DNA from: SMWC01 sp045561055 | GTDB lineage: Bacteria > Pseudomonadota > Gammaproteobacteria > Steroidobacterales > Rariloculaceae | Assembly (NCBI GenBank): GCA_045561055.1 | Contig: JBJKYL010000001.1 | Location: 1 to 45,611, forward strand | Direction: 5' to 3' | DNA length: 45,611 nucleotides | Shown here: one piece after another, positions 1 through 8,609 of the stretch | Position numbering within the stretch: the stretch's first letter is position 1 | Layout: every line of letters starts with the position of its first letter | The notes under the pieces: generated by a model | What the model was told of the DNA's origin: nothing | Seen by the model: only the letters and a program-made list of their open reading frames with translations | Database searches by the model: none | Position numbers and translations under genes: made by a program

Positions 1-1835
1 GCTGGTTGGTGCCAGCACGTTGCGATGGGCAGCCGGCTTGGTTCTACCTAGATACCGGCAAACAGGGTGCCAGTGTGGCACGTCTGAAGCTCGCCGATGG
101 CGGTCATGACGCGTGCCTTCAGTTCGATGGCGCGCTAGCAATGCTCCTCGGACGTGGTGAGGAAGCGATGCAGGCGCTCGCTATCGCCCGTTCTCGCGTC
201 GAGGTCGCTTCAAGCGCCTACCTGCTCGGCCTCAGTGAGACACTGTTTCAGATCACCCTTGAATACGTTGCGACACGGCGCCAGTTCGGCCAGGCCATCG
301 GTAGCTTTCAGGCCATTCAGCACCGTATGGTCGATCTGTACATTCAGCTACGGCTAACAACCGCGGTAGTCGAACAAGCCGGCGAATCGTTAGCTGACCA
401 GAGTACGTCAGCGATGTTGTCCGGCTCCAGCCGCGCGCGTTTCCGCGCCTGTACCACGGCACTGGCGATGGCGCGTGAAGCGGTGCAGTTTCACGGCGCG
501 ATCGGTATTACCGATGAATGCGATGTTGGTTTGTATGTCAATCGCGCGCTGGTGATGAGAGCACGTTACGGCCAGGCGGGAGCGCATGCTGCGCGCATCG
601 GGCGCGAAACGCGGAGCTTGATGAGTGCGGCCACGTTGGTGCCCGCGGACCATCATGAAATCGACGTTGACGGTGACCCGCCAGGCGGGGACTGGAATGC
701 AATGGACAACGAGACCTTCCGCGCGATCTTGCGACAGTGGTTCGAGGGTAACTATCCTCCGGAATTGCGCAATCTACCGGTGCGACTGTGCGGGGAACAG
801 GCCAGCGAGTGGCATACGTGCTTGTACCAGCGCGGCTGGGCGGCGCCGGCGTGGCCGGTCGAGTACGGCGGCATGGGCTTGACGGCGGATAAACAGCTAA
901 TCTTCTTTGAAGAGCGCGAGCGATGGGGCGTGGAGCGAACACCTGATCAAGGCATCGTCATGATCGGTCCGTTGCTGATGCAGCACGGTTCGGCCGCGCA
1001 GCAGGCATATTACCTGCCGCGCGCGCTCAGCGGCGAGCACATCTGGTGCCAGGGATACTCCGAGCCTAACTCGGGTTCGGATCTGGCGTCGCTGACCACT
1101 AGCGCGGTACGCGATGGTGACGACTTCGTCATCAATGGCCAGAAGATATGGACTACCCTGGCGCAGCATGCGACGCACATATTCTGTCTTGTTCGTACCG
1201 ATGCGTCAGTAAAACCGCAGGCCGGGATTAGTTTCGTGCTCGTCGATCTCAATACCAGTGGGATAACAATCCGTCCGATCCGCGACATCGCCGGTGAGGA
1301 AGAACTCTGCGAAGTTTTTTTCGACGATGTACGCGTTCCGGTAGATAGCCTCGTCGGTAAAATCAACGACGGCTGGACCGTGGCCAAGGCGTTGCTCGGT
1401 CACGAACGCCTGTTAATCGGTAGCCCTAACCAATGCGAGCACGCGCTCGTCCCACTGCGAGAACTGGCCGAGGCGAACGGATTGATGGATGACCCGGTAT
1501 TTCTCGATTGTCTGAACCGGTTCGAGATCGATGTTGCAGATCTCGAATCGCTATTCAAGGAGTTCGCCGACACTGTTCGGCGCGGGGAGATGCTTGGAGC
1601 GGATGTGTCGGTGCTCAAGATCTGGGCTGGCGATACGTTATGCCGCTTGAGTGAAGCGATACTTGAGGCCGCTGGCGATGCCGGTGGACGTACCGGCGCG
1701 ATCGATTTCGGTACGTCGTCTATTAGCGTCCTCAGCTATTATTACAACGCACGCCATAGGCCAATCTACGGCGGTAGCAATGAAATCCAGCGCAATCTTC
1801 TGGCTAAGCAGGTACTGCGGATGCCGTCCCGCTGA
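1..1835 (+). CDS. Fused double acyl-CoA dehydrogenase, 5' end cut by window edge
   Basis: The frame is open to the left edge, so the true start lies outside the window. Counting from the TTG at position 6, residues 45-200 are the C-terminal helical domain of one acyl-CoA dehydrogenase (TRRQFGQAIGSFQAIQHR, then HGAIGIT). Residues 235-609 are a second, complete one: N-terminal helical part, middle beta domain with the YSEPNSGSDL and GQKIWTT motifs, and C-terminal domain ending IYGGSNEIQRN. Such enzymes desaturate acyl-CoA at C2-C3 using FAD. In the second unit the usual MCAD-type catalytic Glu position reads Gly (IYGGS), but Glu467 in GHERLLIG sits where long-chain and isovaleryl enzymes carry their base. 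The first unit shows no base in the visible part. Fused or paired unequal subunits are known for steroid acyl-CoA dehydrogenases; steroid use here is inference. It converges on the next gene 36 bp away. Confidence 0.88.
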   Translation, partial: WLVPARCDGQPAWFYLDTGKQGASVARLKLADGGHDACLQFDGALAMLLGRGEEAMQALAIARSRVEVASSAYLLGLSETLFQITLEYVATRRQFGQAIGSFQAIQHRMVDLYIQLRLTTAVVEQAGESLADQSTSAMLSGSSRARFRACTTALAMAREAVQFHGAIGITDECDVGLYVNRALVMRARYGQAGAHAARIGRETRSLMSAATLVPADHHEIDVDGDPPGGDWNAMDNETFRAILRQWFEGNYPPELRNLPVRLCGEQASEWHTCLYQRGWAAPAWPVEYGGMGLTADKQLIFFEERERWGVERTPDQGIVMIGPLLMQHGSAAQQAYYLPRALSGEHIWCQGYSEPNSGSDLASLTTSAVRDGDDFVINGQKIWTTLAQHATHIFCLVRTDASVKPQAGISFVLVDLNTSGITIRPIRDIAGEEELCEVFFDDVRVPVDSLVGKINDGWTVAKALLGHERLLIGSPNQCEHALVPLRELAEANGLMDDPVFLDCLNRFEIDVADLESLFKEFADTVRRGEMLGADVSVLKIWAGDTLCRLSEAILEAAGDAGGRTGAIDFGTSSISVLSYYYNARHRPIYGGSNEIQRNLLAKQVLRMPSR

Positions 1836-1871
1836 GTGCGGGTTGAGGTCGGAGAGATAGCTTGTGACTTT

Positions 1872-2705
1872 TTAGGCGAATCCATTAAAACTTTCGCCAG
1901 GTTCATACTCTTCTAATGGCATCATAGGGCCGCAAAGAGAAAAACCTCCATCTACTTTTACGATCGTACCGGTCATATGATTTGCTGCCGGAGAGAGCAA
2001 GAAGGTAACTACAGCGCTGATCTCACTTTCAGTGGCAAGTTTTTTGAGAGGTATGAGTCGTTGTCTTGCTTCCATTATTTTTAGGAATTTTTCGTCATAC
2101 GCTTCCATTCCCGCCGTACGGGTTAAACCTGGCGCGATAGAATTGACTCGTATTCCATATTTTGCCCATTCAACACTAGCCGATTTCGTCAAATTATCTA
2201 CGCCGGCCCTGGCCGCTGATGAATGAGCTAAAAGTGACATACCTCTATCGAAATCCGAAACGATATTGACGATATTTCCGCCATTTTCCCGGAAAAAAGT
2301 TTTGAATGCTTGTTGGGAAACAAGGAAAGTGCCTGTTAAATTATTACGAATGACAGCCTCCCATCCTTTTTTAGACATTTTTTCTAAAGGAGACGGAAAT
2401 TGGCCGCCGGCATTGTTTACAAGCGAGTTCAAGCTCCCACGTTTTTGGAGAATAGTCTCGAAAAGTTTTTCTACCTGATCTTCTTCTCGAATATCACAAA
2501 CACTCCAATCAATATTGCCCCCGCTCTGACTAACTTCGGCAGCCACGCCTTCAAGCTTTTCTTTTGTCCGACCAGCAATGTGGACTGTCGCACCTAAAGA
2601 GGCAAGTTCATGGGCAAAGCAGCGACCCATTCCAGAACCTCCGCCCGTTACAAGAATGACTTGATCGGCAAGTAGATCGTTTCTAAATATAGACTTATAT
2701 CCCAT
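1872..2705 (-). CDS. SDR-family oxidoreductase with altered active site (enoyl-CoA reductase-like)
   Basis: A 277-residue Rossmann protein with the cofactor motif TGGGSGMG (residues 20-27), NNAG (97-100) and the C-terminal TGTIVKVDGG element of classical short-chain dehydrogenases. At the YxxxK position it reads Ser162-Ser-Ala-Ala-Arg166, within AHSSAARAGVDNLTK. That context resembles the peroxisomal trans-2-enoyl-CoA and 2,4-dienoyl-CoA reductase branch, where the canonical pair is also shifted. A CoA-ester reductase is therefore likelier than an alcohol dehydrogenase, but the substrate is unknown. The ATG is preceded by GGAG ten bases upstream. It is the last gene of a minus-strand group with two GST-like genes (42 bp gap). 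The gene is clearly more AT-rich than its neighbours, which suggests separate acquisition. Confidence 0.85.
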   Translation of the reverse strand: MGYKSIFRNDLLADQVILVTGGGSGMGRCFAHELASLGATVHIAGRTKEKLEGVAAEVSQSGGNIDWSVCDIREEDQVEKLFETILQKRGSLNSLVNNAGGQFPSPLEKMSKKGWEAVIRNNLTGTFLVSQQAFKTFFRENGGNIVNIVSDFDRGMSLLAHSSAARAGVDNLTKSASVEWAKYGIRVNSIAPGLTRTAGMEAYDEKFLKIMEARQRLIPLKKLATESEISAVVTFLLSPAANHMTGTIVKVDGGFSLCGPMMPLEEYEPGESFNGFA

Positions 2706-2747
2706 TACGTTAGTGCTCCATCGAAGGGTTTATACATAATTATACAA

Positions 2748-3755
2748 TCAGTCCGAAGTTAACATTTCGTTGCAGCGGGCCGTCTCGAGGATCTCGCGCA
2801 ACTCGGAATTCGAGTGCTGCTCGCTGTACTTCCGGCGGATTTCTCGCAGCGACTTCGCGTGATATCTCTGCGGACCGCCAACAGTTTGAGTCCACGATCG
2901 ACCGTCCAGATCGACGGTAAACTCTTCTGCTCCCGATTCCACCGCTACAGCATTCGCCGCAGACCAGAGTAGAAACGGGCGGACCTGTTTCTCGAGTAAC
3001 GGAGTCAGCGTCGGTTGTAGTGAGGACCAGGTTTCGAACTCGCCCTCCGCTTTCGGATCGAGCATCTTGTCGATCCAGCGGCAGATCGCGTCATGCCCTG
3101 ATGCAAGGATTGCGCCCGCTGTCGGATCTCCCCAGGCCTGGTGGATTTGCGCCGCCAAGCCGAAATCCGCAAGCGACGGCCGTCCGCCGAAAAGATAACT
3201 CCGACTCGCTAGGTGTTGGTCGATTAGTTGAGCGCCTTCCTTGAACGAGTCTTCGATCAGCGGTGCGGTTTTATCATTCGAACCAATGACCCAGCCCCGG
3301 TCGCTCATACGGGCGCGGATATCTTGCGCCATCTTCTCGCGTTCTTCCCCAGAGCTGTCAGGCATAATGCTCGCGACGATACGCTCAGTAGCTGATCGCT
3401 GATCAACATCACGCGCCCAACGGTAGTGAAACAGCCACTTGTTGCCCCATTCGTCACCAAACTCCTCGATCAATTCGGAGAGAAAACGAAGCGTTCCGCT
3501 ATCGGGGTGGATGGACGGTTCGGATACCTGAGCTTCCATCGTCTCGATAATGGGCGTCGAGTCTTGCAATCCCTCATCGTTGGGCGTTGCAACTGTAGGA
3601 ACGATCGGCAGCCTGGCATATTTCTTGTACTCGGCCATCGTATTTGTGTCGCGCAGAATCCACTCATGCGGGATACCCTTGTAGCGAAAGTACGAACGAA
3701 CCTTGGCCGAATACGGAGAAATCGCCCCGCCAAAAATCCTATATTTATCTGCCAT
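2748..3755 (-). CDS. Large glutathione S-transferase-like protein
   Basis: A 335-residue protein whose N-terminus has the thioredoxin-like GST fold pattern (ISPYSAKVRSYFRYKGIPHE, residues 12-31, then a LPIVPTV cis-Pro loop near 49-55). Residues 160-240 resemble the GST C-terminal helical domain (SYLFGGRPSLADFGL, the usual N-capping motif of that fold). It is much longer than a normal GST of about 210 residues; the extra 90 or so C-terminal residues are not recognised. The ATG has GGAG seven bases upstream. It lies between another GST gene and the SDR, all on the minus strand, so the three are probably co-transcribed. Glutathione-dependent cleavage or isomerisation of a pathway intermediate is plausible but not shown. 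Confidence 0.8.
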   Translation of the reverse strand: MADKYRIFGGAISPYSAKVRSYFRYKGIPHEWILRDTNTMAEYKKYARLPIVPTVATPNDEGLQDSTPIIETMEAQVSEPSIHPDSGTLRFLSELIEEFGDEWGNKWLFHYRWARDVDQRSATERIVASIMPDSSGEEREKMAQDIRARMSDRGWVIGSNDKTAPLIEDSFKEGAQLIDQHLASRSYLFGGRPSLADFGLAAQIHQAWGDPTAGAILASGHDAICRWIDKMLDPKAEGEFETWSSLQPTLTPLLEKQVRPFLLWSAANAVAVESGAEEFTVDLDGRSWTQTVGGPQRYHAKSLREIRRKYSEQHSNSELREILETARCNEMLTSD

Positions 3756-3851
3756 CTAGATTCTCCAAAAGTGTTTAGTAATTGAGTGCAACAAACTCGC
3801 CCAGCATCGCAAGCCCACCCCCGTTTATGCTGTGAACGTTACCGACGCGCT

Positions 3852-4535
3852 TTAGCGCATTAGCGTCTTCTGGGCTTTTTTGGCGAAGGCCTCGGCTGCT
3901 TTTTCGTCCTTCGTGACGCCGGCCGTGTTATACGGCACTTCGACGCCACGGCGCAAGGCCGGACGTTCCTTCATTGTGTCCATCCACCGTTTGAGATGGG
4001 GTAGCCCTTCTCGCGAGACGCCCGACCACTTGTACGTCCGTACCCAGCACCAATTGGCGATGTCGGCAATCGAGAAGTCGTCCGCTAACCATTCGCGGTC
4101 ACTGAGATGCGAGTCGAGCACCTCAAAAAGACGCCGGCATTCATGTTGGTACCGGTCTATCGCCGGTTGAATCTTTTCCGGGAAGTATCGGTAGAAGGCA
4201 TTCGCCTGGCCCATCATGGGACCGATACCACCCATCTGAAACATCACCCATTGAATGACCCGAGACCGCCCTGCAGCATCAGCTGGCAACAATTGCCCGG
4301 CCTTCTCCGCTAAGTAGATCATCAGTGCACCCGACTCGAACACTGCGAAATCGCCTGCTTCGCGGTCGACGATGGCAGGGATCCGGCCGTTTGGGCTAAT
4401 GCGAAGAAACCAGTCCTTCTTGTGCTCCCCTTCACGCAGTTCGAAACTATGAACTTCGTAAGGCAGCTCGAGCTCCTCGAGCGTGCAGGAAGCCTTCCAA
4501 CCATTTGGTGTCGCTGCGGTGTAAAGATCAATCAT
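3852..4535 (-). CDS. Glutathione S-transferase, YfcG/Ure2p-like
   Basis: Begins MIDLYTAATPNGWKASC, the start typical of the Ure2p/YfcG group of glutathione transferases, which often act as disulfide-bond reductases rather than conjugating enzymes. Next come the cis-Pro loop (SPNGRIPAIVD) and the Glu-Ser glutathione-binding pair (FESGALMIYLAE). The C-terminal helical domain has DFSIADIANW. The ATG at 4535 is preferred over an in-frame ATG at 4583 because the family begins almost exactly here; the longer form would add 16 residues without recognisable character. From this start the protein has 227 residues. It is first in the minus-strand group with the large GST and the SDR, and divergent from the CoA-transferase gene. 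Confidence 0.87.
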   Translation of the reverse strand: MIDLYTAATPNGWKASCTLEELELPYEVHSFELREGEHKKDWFLRISPNGRIPAIVDREAGDFAVFESGALMIYLAEKAGQLLPADAAGRSRVIQWVMFQMGGIGPMMGQANAFYRYFPEKIQPAIDRYQHECRRLFEVLDSHLSDREWLADDFSIADIANWCWVRTYKWSGVSREGLPHLKRWMDTMKERPALRRGVEVPYNTAGVTKDEKAAEAFAKKAQKTLMR

Positions 4536-4828
4536 GTCATCTGATCCAGTATGATTGGCGCCAAGTCGTCCTCCATGCTGCAAAGCAATGCGTGTGTTCC
4601 GGTATCTATATCCATGTTGGCTAGATTTTTTTAGTAGGGTGAGCTTACACTATACGATTGCGGTTTTTTTTTGCTCATCTGTTAGAAGTATCGGTGAATT
4701 AGAGCAGATGAACGTCGCTCAATTTGAGCCTCCTTATTAAGTAGCGGTGCCTCGGTTTCGTAGGGACGGGGTTTCGTCTCAGGTGAGCTTGGCTCGGTTA
4801 CTAAGCAACAAATAGAACAGGGATAAGT
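4536..4828. other. Divergent intergenic region, no gene
   Basis: About 290 bases separate the GST group (minus) from the CoA-transferase (plus), so it must hold both promoters. A T-rich run (GGTTTTTTTTTGCTC near 4660) is the only conspicuous feature. I could not assign a convincing -35/-10 pair or an operator by eye. The short plus-strand reading frame at 4555-4740 has no recognisable content and overlaps the GST 5' leader. Confidence 0.5.
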
Positions 4829-7336
4829 ATGACAAATAATATTGAATCATCGCCCGCAACACTTTCAGGTGTTCGTGTTGTCAACATTGGGACCGGCTGG
4901 GCAGGACGCGTTGCCGCGATGTTGCTTGCCGATCAGGGTGCAGACGTTGTCGAATTTGTCCGCCCCGGGCGGGCCATTCATCCGTGCGATCCGCTACTCG
5001 ATCGCGGCAAGCGATTGCTCGAAATTGATCTTAAAGACAGCGCCGAAAGAAAGAAGGCTCACGAACTAGTAGCTGGCAGCGACATTGTGTTCGAGAACAT
5101 GCGCGCCGGCGCCGCAGCCGGGCTGCAGCTCGACTACGCCAGCCTCAACAACAAAGAGCGGATTGTTTATGTGTCGTTGCCGGGATTCGCCGAGGGAGAC
5201 GAGAATTTCGAGCTGCCGGCATGGGAAGGCATCGTCAATGCCACGGTCGGTATCTATACAGATATTAGTCCGGTTGGATCGGTGATCGGTGGTGATCCGG
5301 TGTACACCGCGATCCCGCAGGCTTCGGCTTATGCTGGAGTGCTTGGCGCCGCAACAGCGTCGATGGGGCTCTATCAAAGGGAGCGTAGCGGACAGGGGCA
5401 ACGCGCCGTGGTGCCGTTGGCAGATGCAACGCTATCGTCGATGGGAGTGCTGATTATGAAAATCGAGGGTCTGCCTCAGCGCCTCAGACACCCAGCAAAC
5501 GATATCATGCATGATACGGTGTTTCCGATCTTGCGCGACCTTCGCGAACATATGACCGGGGAGCACATTGGGCGTATCGTCGATTTCCTAAAAAGCGGTG
5601 GTTCCCCGGGCGTTGCCTTTTACGAATGCTCCGATGGACGGATCTTGTATCCCACTGCGTCAGACCACGTCCACCAATACCGCGCGCTTCTCCAAACACT
5701 CGGTATTTTTGACCGTGCGATTGCCGAGGGTATGGTCTTGGAGAGTCCCTTCAGCGAGAATGGTGACGGTAACAACATTATTGATAGCCCTCAACTCACG
5801 CCGCACAATCGCCAGCGCCTGCGGACCATGATTGCCGAGCGGATTAAAACGCGGCCCGCTAAGGAGTGGGAGCAACTACTGCGCGACGCGAATGTACCAG
5901 TCACTGTGGTGCAAACCGATTCGGAATGGCTGGCCGATGAAAAATTGCTGGAAGGAGGGGTGGTCGCCGATGTCGAGGATCCGCAACTCGGAACAGTGCG
6001 TATGCCGGGACGCTTCGTCTCGATCGAAAGTGTAGAAGCGCAGTCTCCGAACCTGCGGTCACGCGAACAAGTGTCCAGTGTGGACTGGAAGCAATCGCCA
6101 CTAGCACCAGCTTCTGCCGGGGATGCGGTGTCGGGTGGATTGCTTGAAGGCGTGCGCGTGCTAGATTTGTCAAACATTGTTGCCGGACCCGTAGGTGCGC
6201 GTACGCTGGCCGAGCACGGTGCCGATGTGGTACGCATCGACCCGCCTGAACCACTAGGCGGTCCGCGCTTGAACATGTGGTTCGGTGTCGACGTTAATCA
6301 GGGCAAGCGCACTTTGGTATTGGATCTGAAAACCGAAGCCGGCCGTGACGTATTGGCGCGGCTAGTCAAGGACAGCGACGTTGTGCTGCATAACTTCCTT
6401 GATCGTTCGCTGAGTTCAATAGGCATTGCACACGATCAGCTTACCGCTATCAATCCGGATATCATCTCCTGCCAGGTCAGCGCCTGGGGCGGCAGCGAGG
6501 GTGGTCCGTTCAAGGATGACCCGTCGTTCGACCCGGTTTTGCAGGCTGCTAGCGGCATCATGACGCGCTTCGGCCAGCCGGACAGACCGGTCCTGCACGC
6601 ACTTGCGTCTTGCGTTGATTACATTTGCGGCTATTCTGCAGTGCTCGGTATTGCGCAGGCGTTATTCGCTAGAGAACAAGGCCGCGGCGGAAGTTGTGTG
6701 CGGACCTCACTCGCCACGGCTGTGCAGCTGGTGCAGTTCCCGTTCATGACACGCCACAGCGAATCGGAGCAGGTGATTCCTTCAGGACAAGCGGCACGCG
6801 GCGATGGCTGTGAACAGCACTTGTACGAACTCGCTGATGGTTGGGCGTTTGTTGGTTGCCGCGCCGGCGATGGCGACAAACTCGCGAGCGCGGTCGGTGC
6901 CGAGTCGGTCAGTGCCGAAGCGATCGGCAAGGCAGTGCGCGACCTGACGCTTGCCCAGCTCCGGGAAAAACTCGCAGTGATACCCGGTGCAGCTGCTATC
7001 GCGTTACAGTCTCTGGCGGAGCTACGTGAAAAATATACGGTCGAGACCGCAGTCGAAGGTAGCGATAGCGTTCCTGAAAATTCGTTCCGTTTGCGACGCG
7101 GACCGCATCCCTCCGGTTGCCCGACAACGATCCCATTACCTACCTGGATTCGGCCGGAACTTTCGACGCTGACTCCTCTGCACCCAGCACCCTTACCCGG
7201 GGAACACTCGGTTTCGATATTACGCGAGGCCGGCTATAGTGAAGGAGAAGTTGCGGCGTTGGTTGATAAGGGCGTTGTACGCACGCATTGGAAGGTACTC
7301 AGGCATTATTTTCCACACTACTATTTTCCACACTGA
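4829..7336 (+). CDS. Fused double class III (CaiB/BaiF) CoA-transferase
   Basis: An 835-residue cytosolic protein made of two family III CoA-transferase units in tandem. Unit 1 covers residues 13-420 and starts GVRVVNIGTGWAGRVAAMLL. Unit 2 covers 437 to about 800 and starts GVRVLDLSNIVAGPVGARTL. Members move CoA between carboxylates through an aspartyl-CoA intermediate. Unit 2 keeps the catalytic Asp (Asp568 in PSFDPVLQAASG). Unit 1 has Trp-Glu at the same place (PAWEGIVNA, Glu133), so one half may be inactive or altered. The start follows AGGGAT eight bases upstream. The C-terminus ends in a five-residue repeat, YFPHY-YFPH, from a 15-bp tandem duplication. It probably activates the acid substrate of this pathway; which acid is unknown. 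Confidence 0.9.
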   Translation: MTNNIESSPATLSGVRVVNIGTGWAGRVAAMLLADQGADVVEFVRPGRAIHPCDPLLDRGKRLLEIDLKDSAERKKAHELVAGSDIVFENMRAGAAAGLQLDYASLNNKERIVYVSLPGFAEGDENFELPAWEGIVNATVGIYTDISPVGSVIGGDPVYTAIPQASAYAGVLGAATASMGLYQRERSGQGQRAVVPLADATLSSMGVLIMKIEGLPQRLRHPANDIMHDTVFPILRDLREHMTGEHIGRIVDFLKSGGSPGVAFYECSDGRILYPTASDHVHQYRALLQTLGIFDRAIAEGMVLESPFSENGDGNNIIDSPQLTPHNRQRLRTMIAERIKTRPAKEWEQLLRDANVPVTVVQTDSEWLADEKLLEGGVVADVEDPQLGTVRMPGRFVSIESVEAQSPNLRSREQVSSVDWKQSPLAPASAGDAVSGGLLEGVRVLDLSNIVAGPVGARTLAEHGADVVRIDPPEPLGGPRLNMWFGVDVNQGKRTLVLDLKTEAGRDVLARLVKDSDVVLHNFLDRSLSSIGIAHDQLTAINPDIISCQVSAWGGSEGGPFKDDPSFDPVLQAASGIMTRFGQPDRPVLHALASCVDYICGYSAVLGIAQALFAREQGRGGSCVRTSLATAVQLVQFPFMTRHSESEQVIPSGQAARGDGCEQHLYELADGWAFVGCRAGDGDKLASAVGAESVSAEAIGKAVRDLTLAQLREKLAVIPGAAAIALQSLAELREKYTVETAVEGSDSVPENSFRLRRGPHPSGCPTTIPLPTWIRPELSTLTPLHPAPLPGEHSVSILREAGYSEGEVAALVDKGVVRTHWKVLRHYFPHYYFPH
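7307..7334 (+). repeat. 15-bp in-frame tandem duplication
   Basis: The unit TATTTTCCACACTAC (7307-7321) is followed at once by TATTTTCCACACT (7322-7334). It sits in the last codons of the CoA-transferase and repeats YFPH at the C-terminus without changing frame. It looks like a slippage duplication. Confidence 0.85.
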
Positions 7337-7381
7337 AGGGCAGCCTAAAAAACTGCTGGCGACTAAGGACCAATTTAGTCA

Positions 7382-7573
7382 ATGCGCGAGCCGCTAAAAA
7401 TTGATTTTTTCTGGTCGTTTCGGAGCGCGCGGTCTTACCTCGTCACGCCGCGACTAAGACAGTGGCAGGACGCGTATGGGCCGGAGATAAACTTTCGGCC
7501 GGTCTATCCCATTGCCATTCGTACGCCTGGTTTTTTTCGGAACGCTCATTGTCTGTGCGTTCATACTTCATGA
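7382..7573 (+). pseudogene. N-terminal stub of a DsbA-family isomerase (2-hydroxychromene-2-carboxylate isomerase-like)
   Basis: The first 50 or so residues (KIDFFWSFRSARSYLVTPRL, then FRPVYPIAIRTPGFF) match the start of the DsbA-fold 2-hydroxychromene-2-carboxylate isomerase family, which is normally about 200 residues and uses glutathione. The usual SPYSYL loop reads SARSYL, and the frame stops at 63 residues, so the helical insert and C-terminus are missing. The homologous part ends close to where the DUF4159 gene begins, and the two frames overlap in an ATGA at 7570. This looks like a deletion that fused an isomerase 5' end to the region upstream of the next gene. Isomerases of this kind occur with GSTs in aromatic catabolism, which fits the neighbours. 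Confidence 0.65.
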
Positions 7574-8424
7574 AGGATTTGTTTCGGGTGGCCGCGTTGA
7601 GTTGTCGCTCCGTTTGGATCGTCATAGCGCTTCTCTTCATTGCCCAGCCCGTTTGGGCGCAGAAGGAGTGGCGCGAATACCCGGGGATGGAAAGAGGCTG
7701 GTATCGGGGTGCGGACATTAATCACGGCTATCAGGAGCCTGCCGAATTCGTTGTCGGTCGTCTGATGTTCCCGCAAGCCCGACTAGGCCGCGCATTCGGT
7801 GTCGGTGGTGGCGATTGGCGGCGCGGCGGCACGGCATGGACGGTGGACTATCCCGAAGGCGACCGGACGTTTGCACGCTTGCTTGAGCGCTTGAGCATGA
7901 TTAACGTTCGCCTAGTCGAGCAGCCTGTGAATCTCGACGACGAAATCGATGCCTACTACTGGCCGTTCCTAATCTCGGGGCTGGTGGGTGCCTGGGATCT
8001 TACCGACGCGCAAGCTCTGAAGCTACGCGAGTATTTGATGCGAGGTGGCTTTCTGCTCTGCGACAGCTTTTACGGCACCATTGAATGGCAAGGTTTCGTG
8101 CGAGGGATGAGTCGCGTCTTTCCGGACCGGCCCATCATCGAGTTACCCGACTCACACCCGATCTTTCATTCAGTCTATGATTTGAGCGACATGCCGCAGA
8201 TACCGACCTGGCAGCATCTACCGCACGGTTACCGCAACGACGGCGCCGAGCCGCATTGGCGCGCGATTCTCGATGACGACAACCGCGTGATGGTCATGAT
8301 CACATTCAACAATGATATCGCCGACGGCTGGCAGCGGGCCGACGAATATTATTATCCGGAAGAGGCGGCGAATGCGTCGATTCGCCTGGGCGTCAATTTT
8401 GCAGTTTATGCGTTGACGCATTGA
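7570..8424 (+). CDS. Exported DUF4159 protein
   Basis: From the ATG at 7570 the protein has 284 residues and a clear signal peptide (VIALLFIAQPVWA before QKEW). The rest matches DUF4159 proteins: FVVGRLMFPQ, WTVDYPEGDRTFARLLERL, a LREYLMRGGFLLCDSFYG segment and a late HPIFHSVYDL. The fold is thought to resemble a glutamine-amidotransferase-like domain; no activity is established as far as I know. No good ribosome-binding site precedes 7570. A start at 7462 would put 36 unrelated residues before the signal peptide, so I prefer 7570. Poor initiation signals fit the idea that a deletion upstream removed the original leader. Confidence 0.8.
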   Translation: MKDLFRVAALSCRSVWIVIALLFIAQPVWAQKEWREYPGMERGWYRGADINHGYQEPAEFVVGRLMFPQARLGRAFGVGGGDWRRGGTAWTVDYPEGDRTFARLLERLSMINVRLVEQPVNLDDEIDAYYWPFLISGLVGAWDLTDAQALKLREYLMRGGFLLCDSFYGTIEWQGFVRGMSRVFPDRPIIELPDSHPIFHSVYDLSDMPQIPTWQHLPHGYRNDGAEPHWRAILDDDNRVMVMITFNNDIADGWQRADEYYYPEEAANASIRLGVNFAVYALTH

Positions 8425-8609
8425 GGGTAACCGAATGTTGGCTGCCCGAAAGCGGCATGGCTTATCTCGCTATGCCTATACTAGTGTGGAGGCATCGTCG
8501 TCATTGTGCGTTAGGACAGGTTCTAACGGTCTTGTTGTAAGTCGGGCATGTCCGGCTACGTCATTAGAGCAATAATAAACTTCACAATGGATTTAGCGGT
8601 TACAAGTCA

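Noticed and set aside
4645..4680. T-run as a terminator of the GST group or the CoA-transferase leader
   Set aside because: No stem precedes it on the plus strand, and it lies upstream of both gene starts.
8510..8531. Small hairpin CGTTAG...CTAACG between convergent genes
   Set aside because: Six pairs and no T-run; could be chance.
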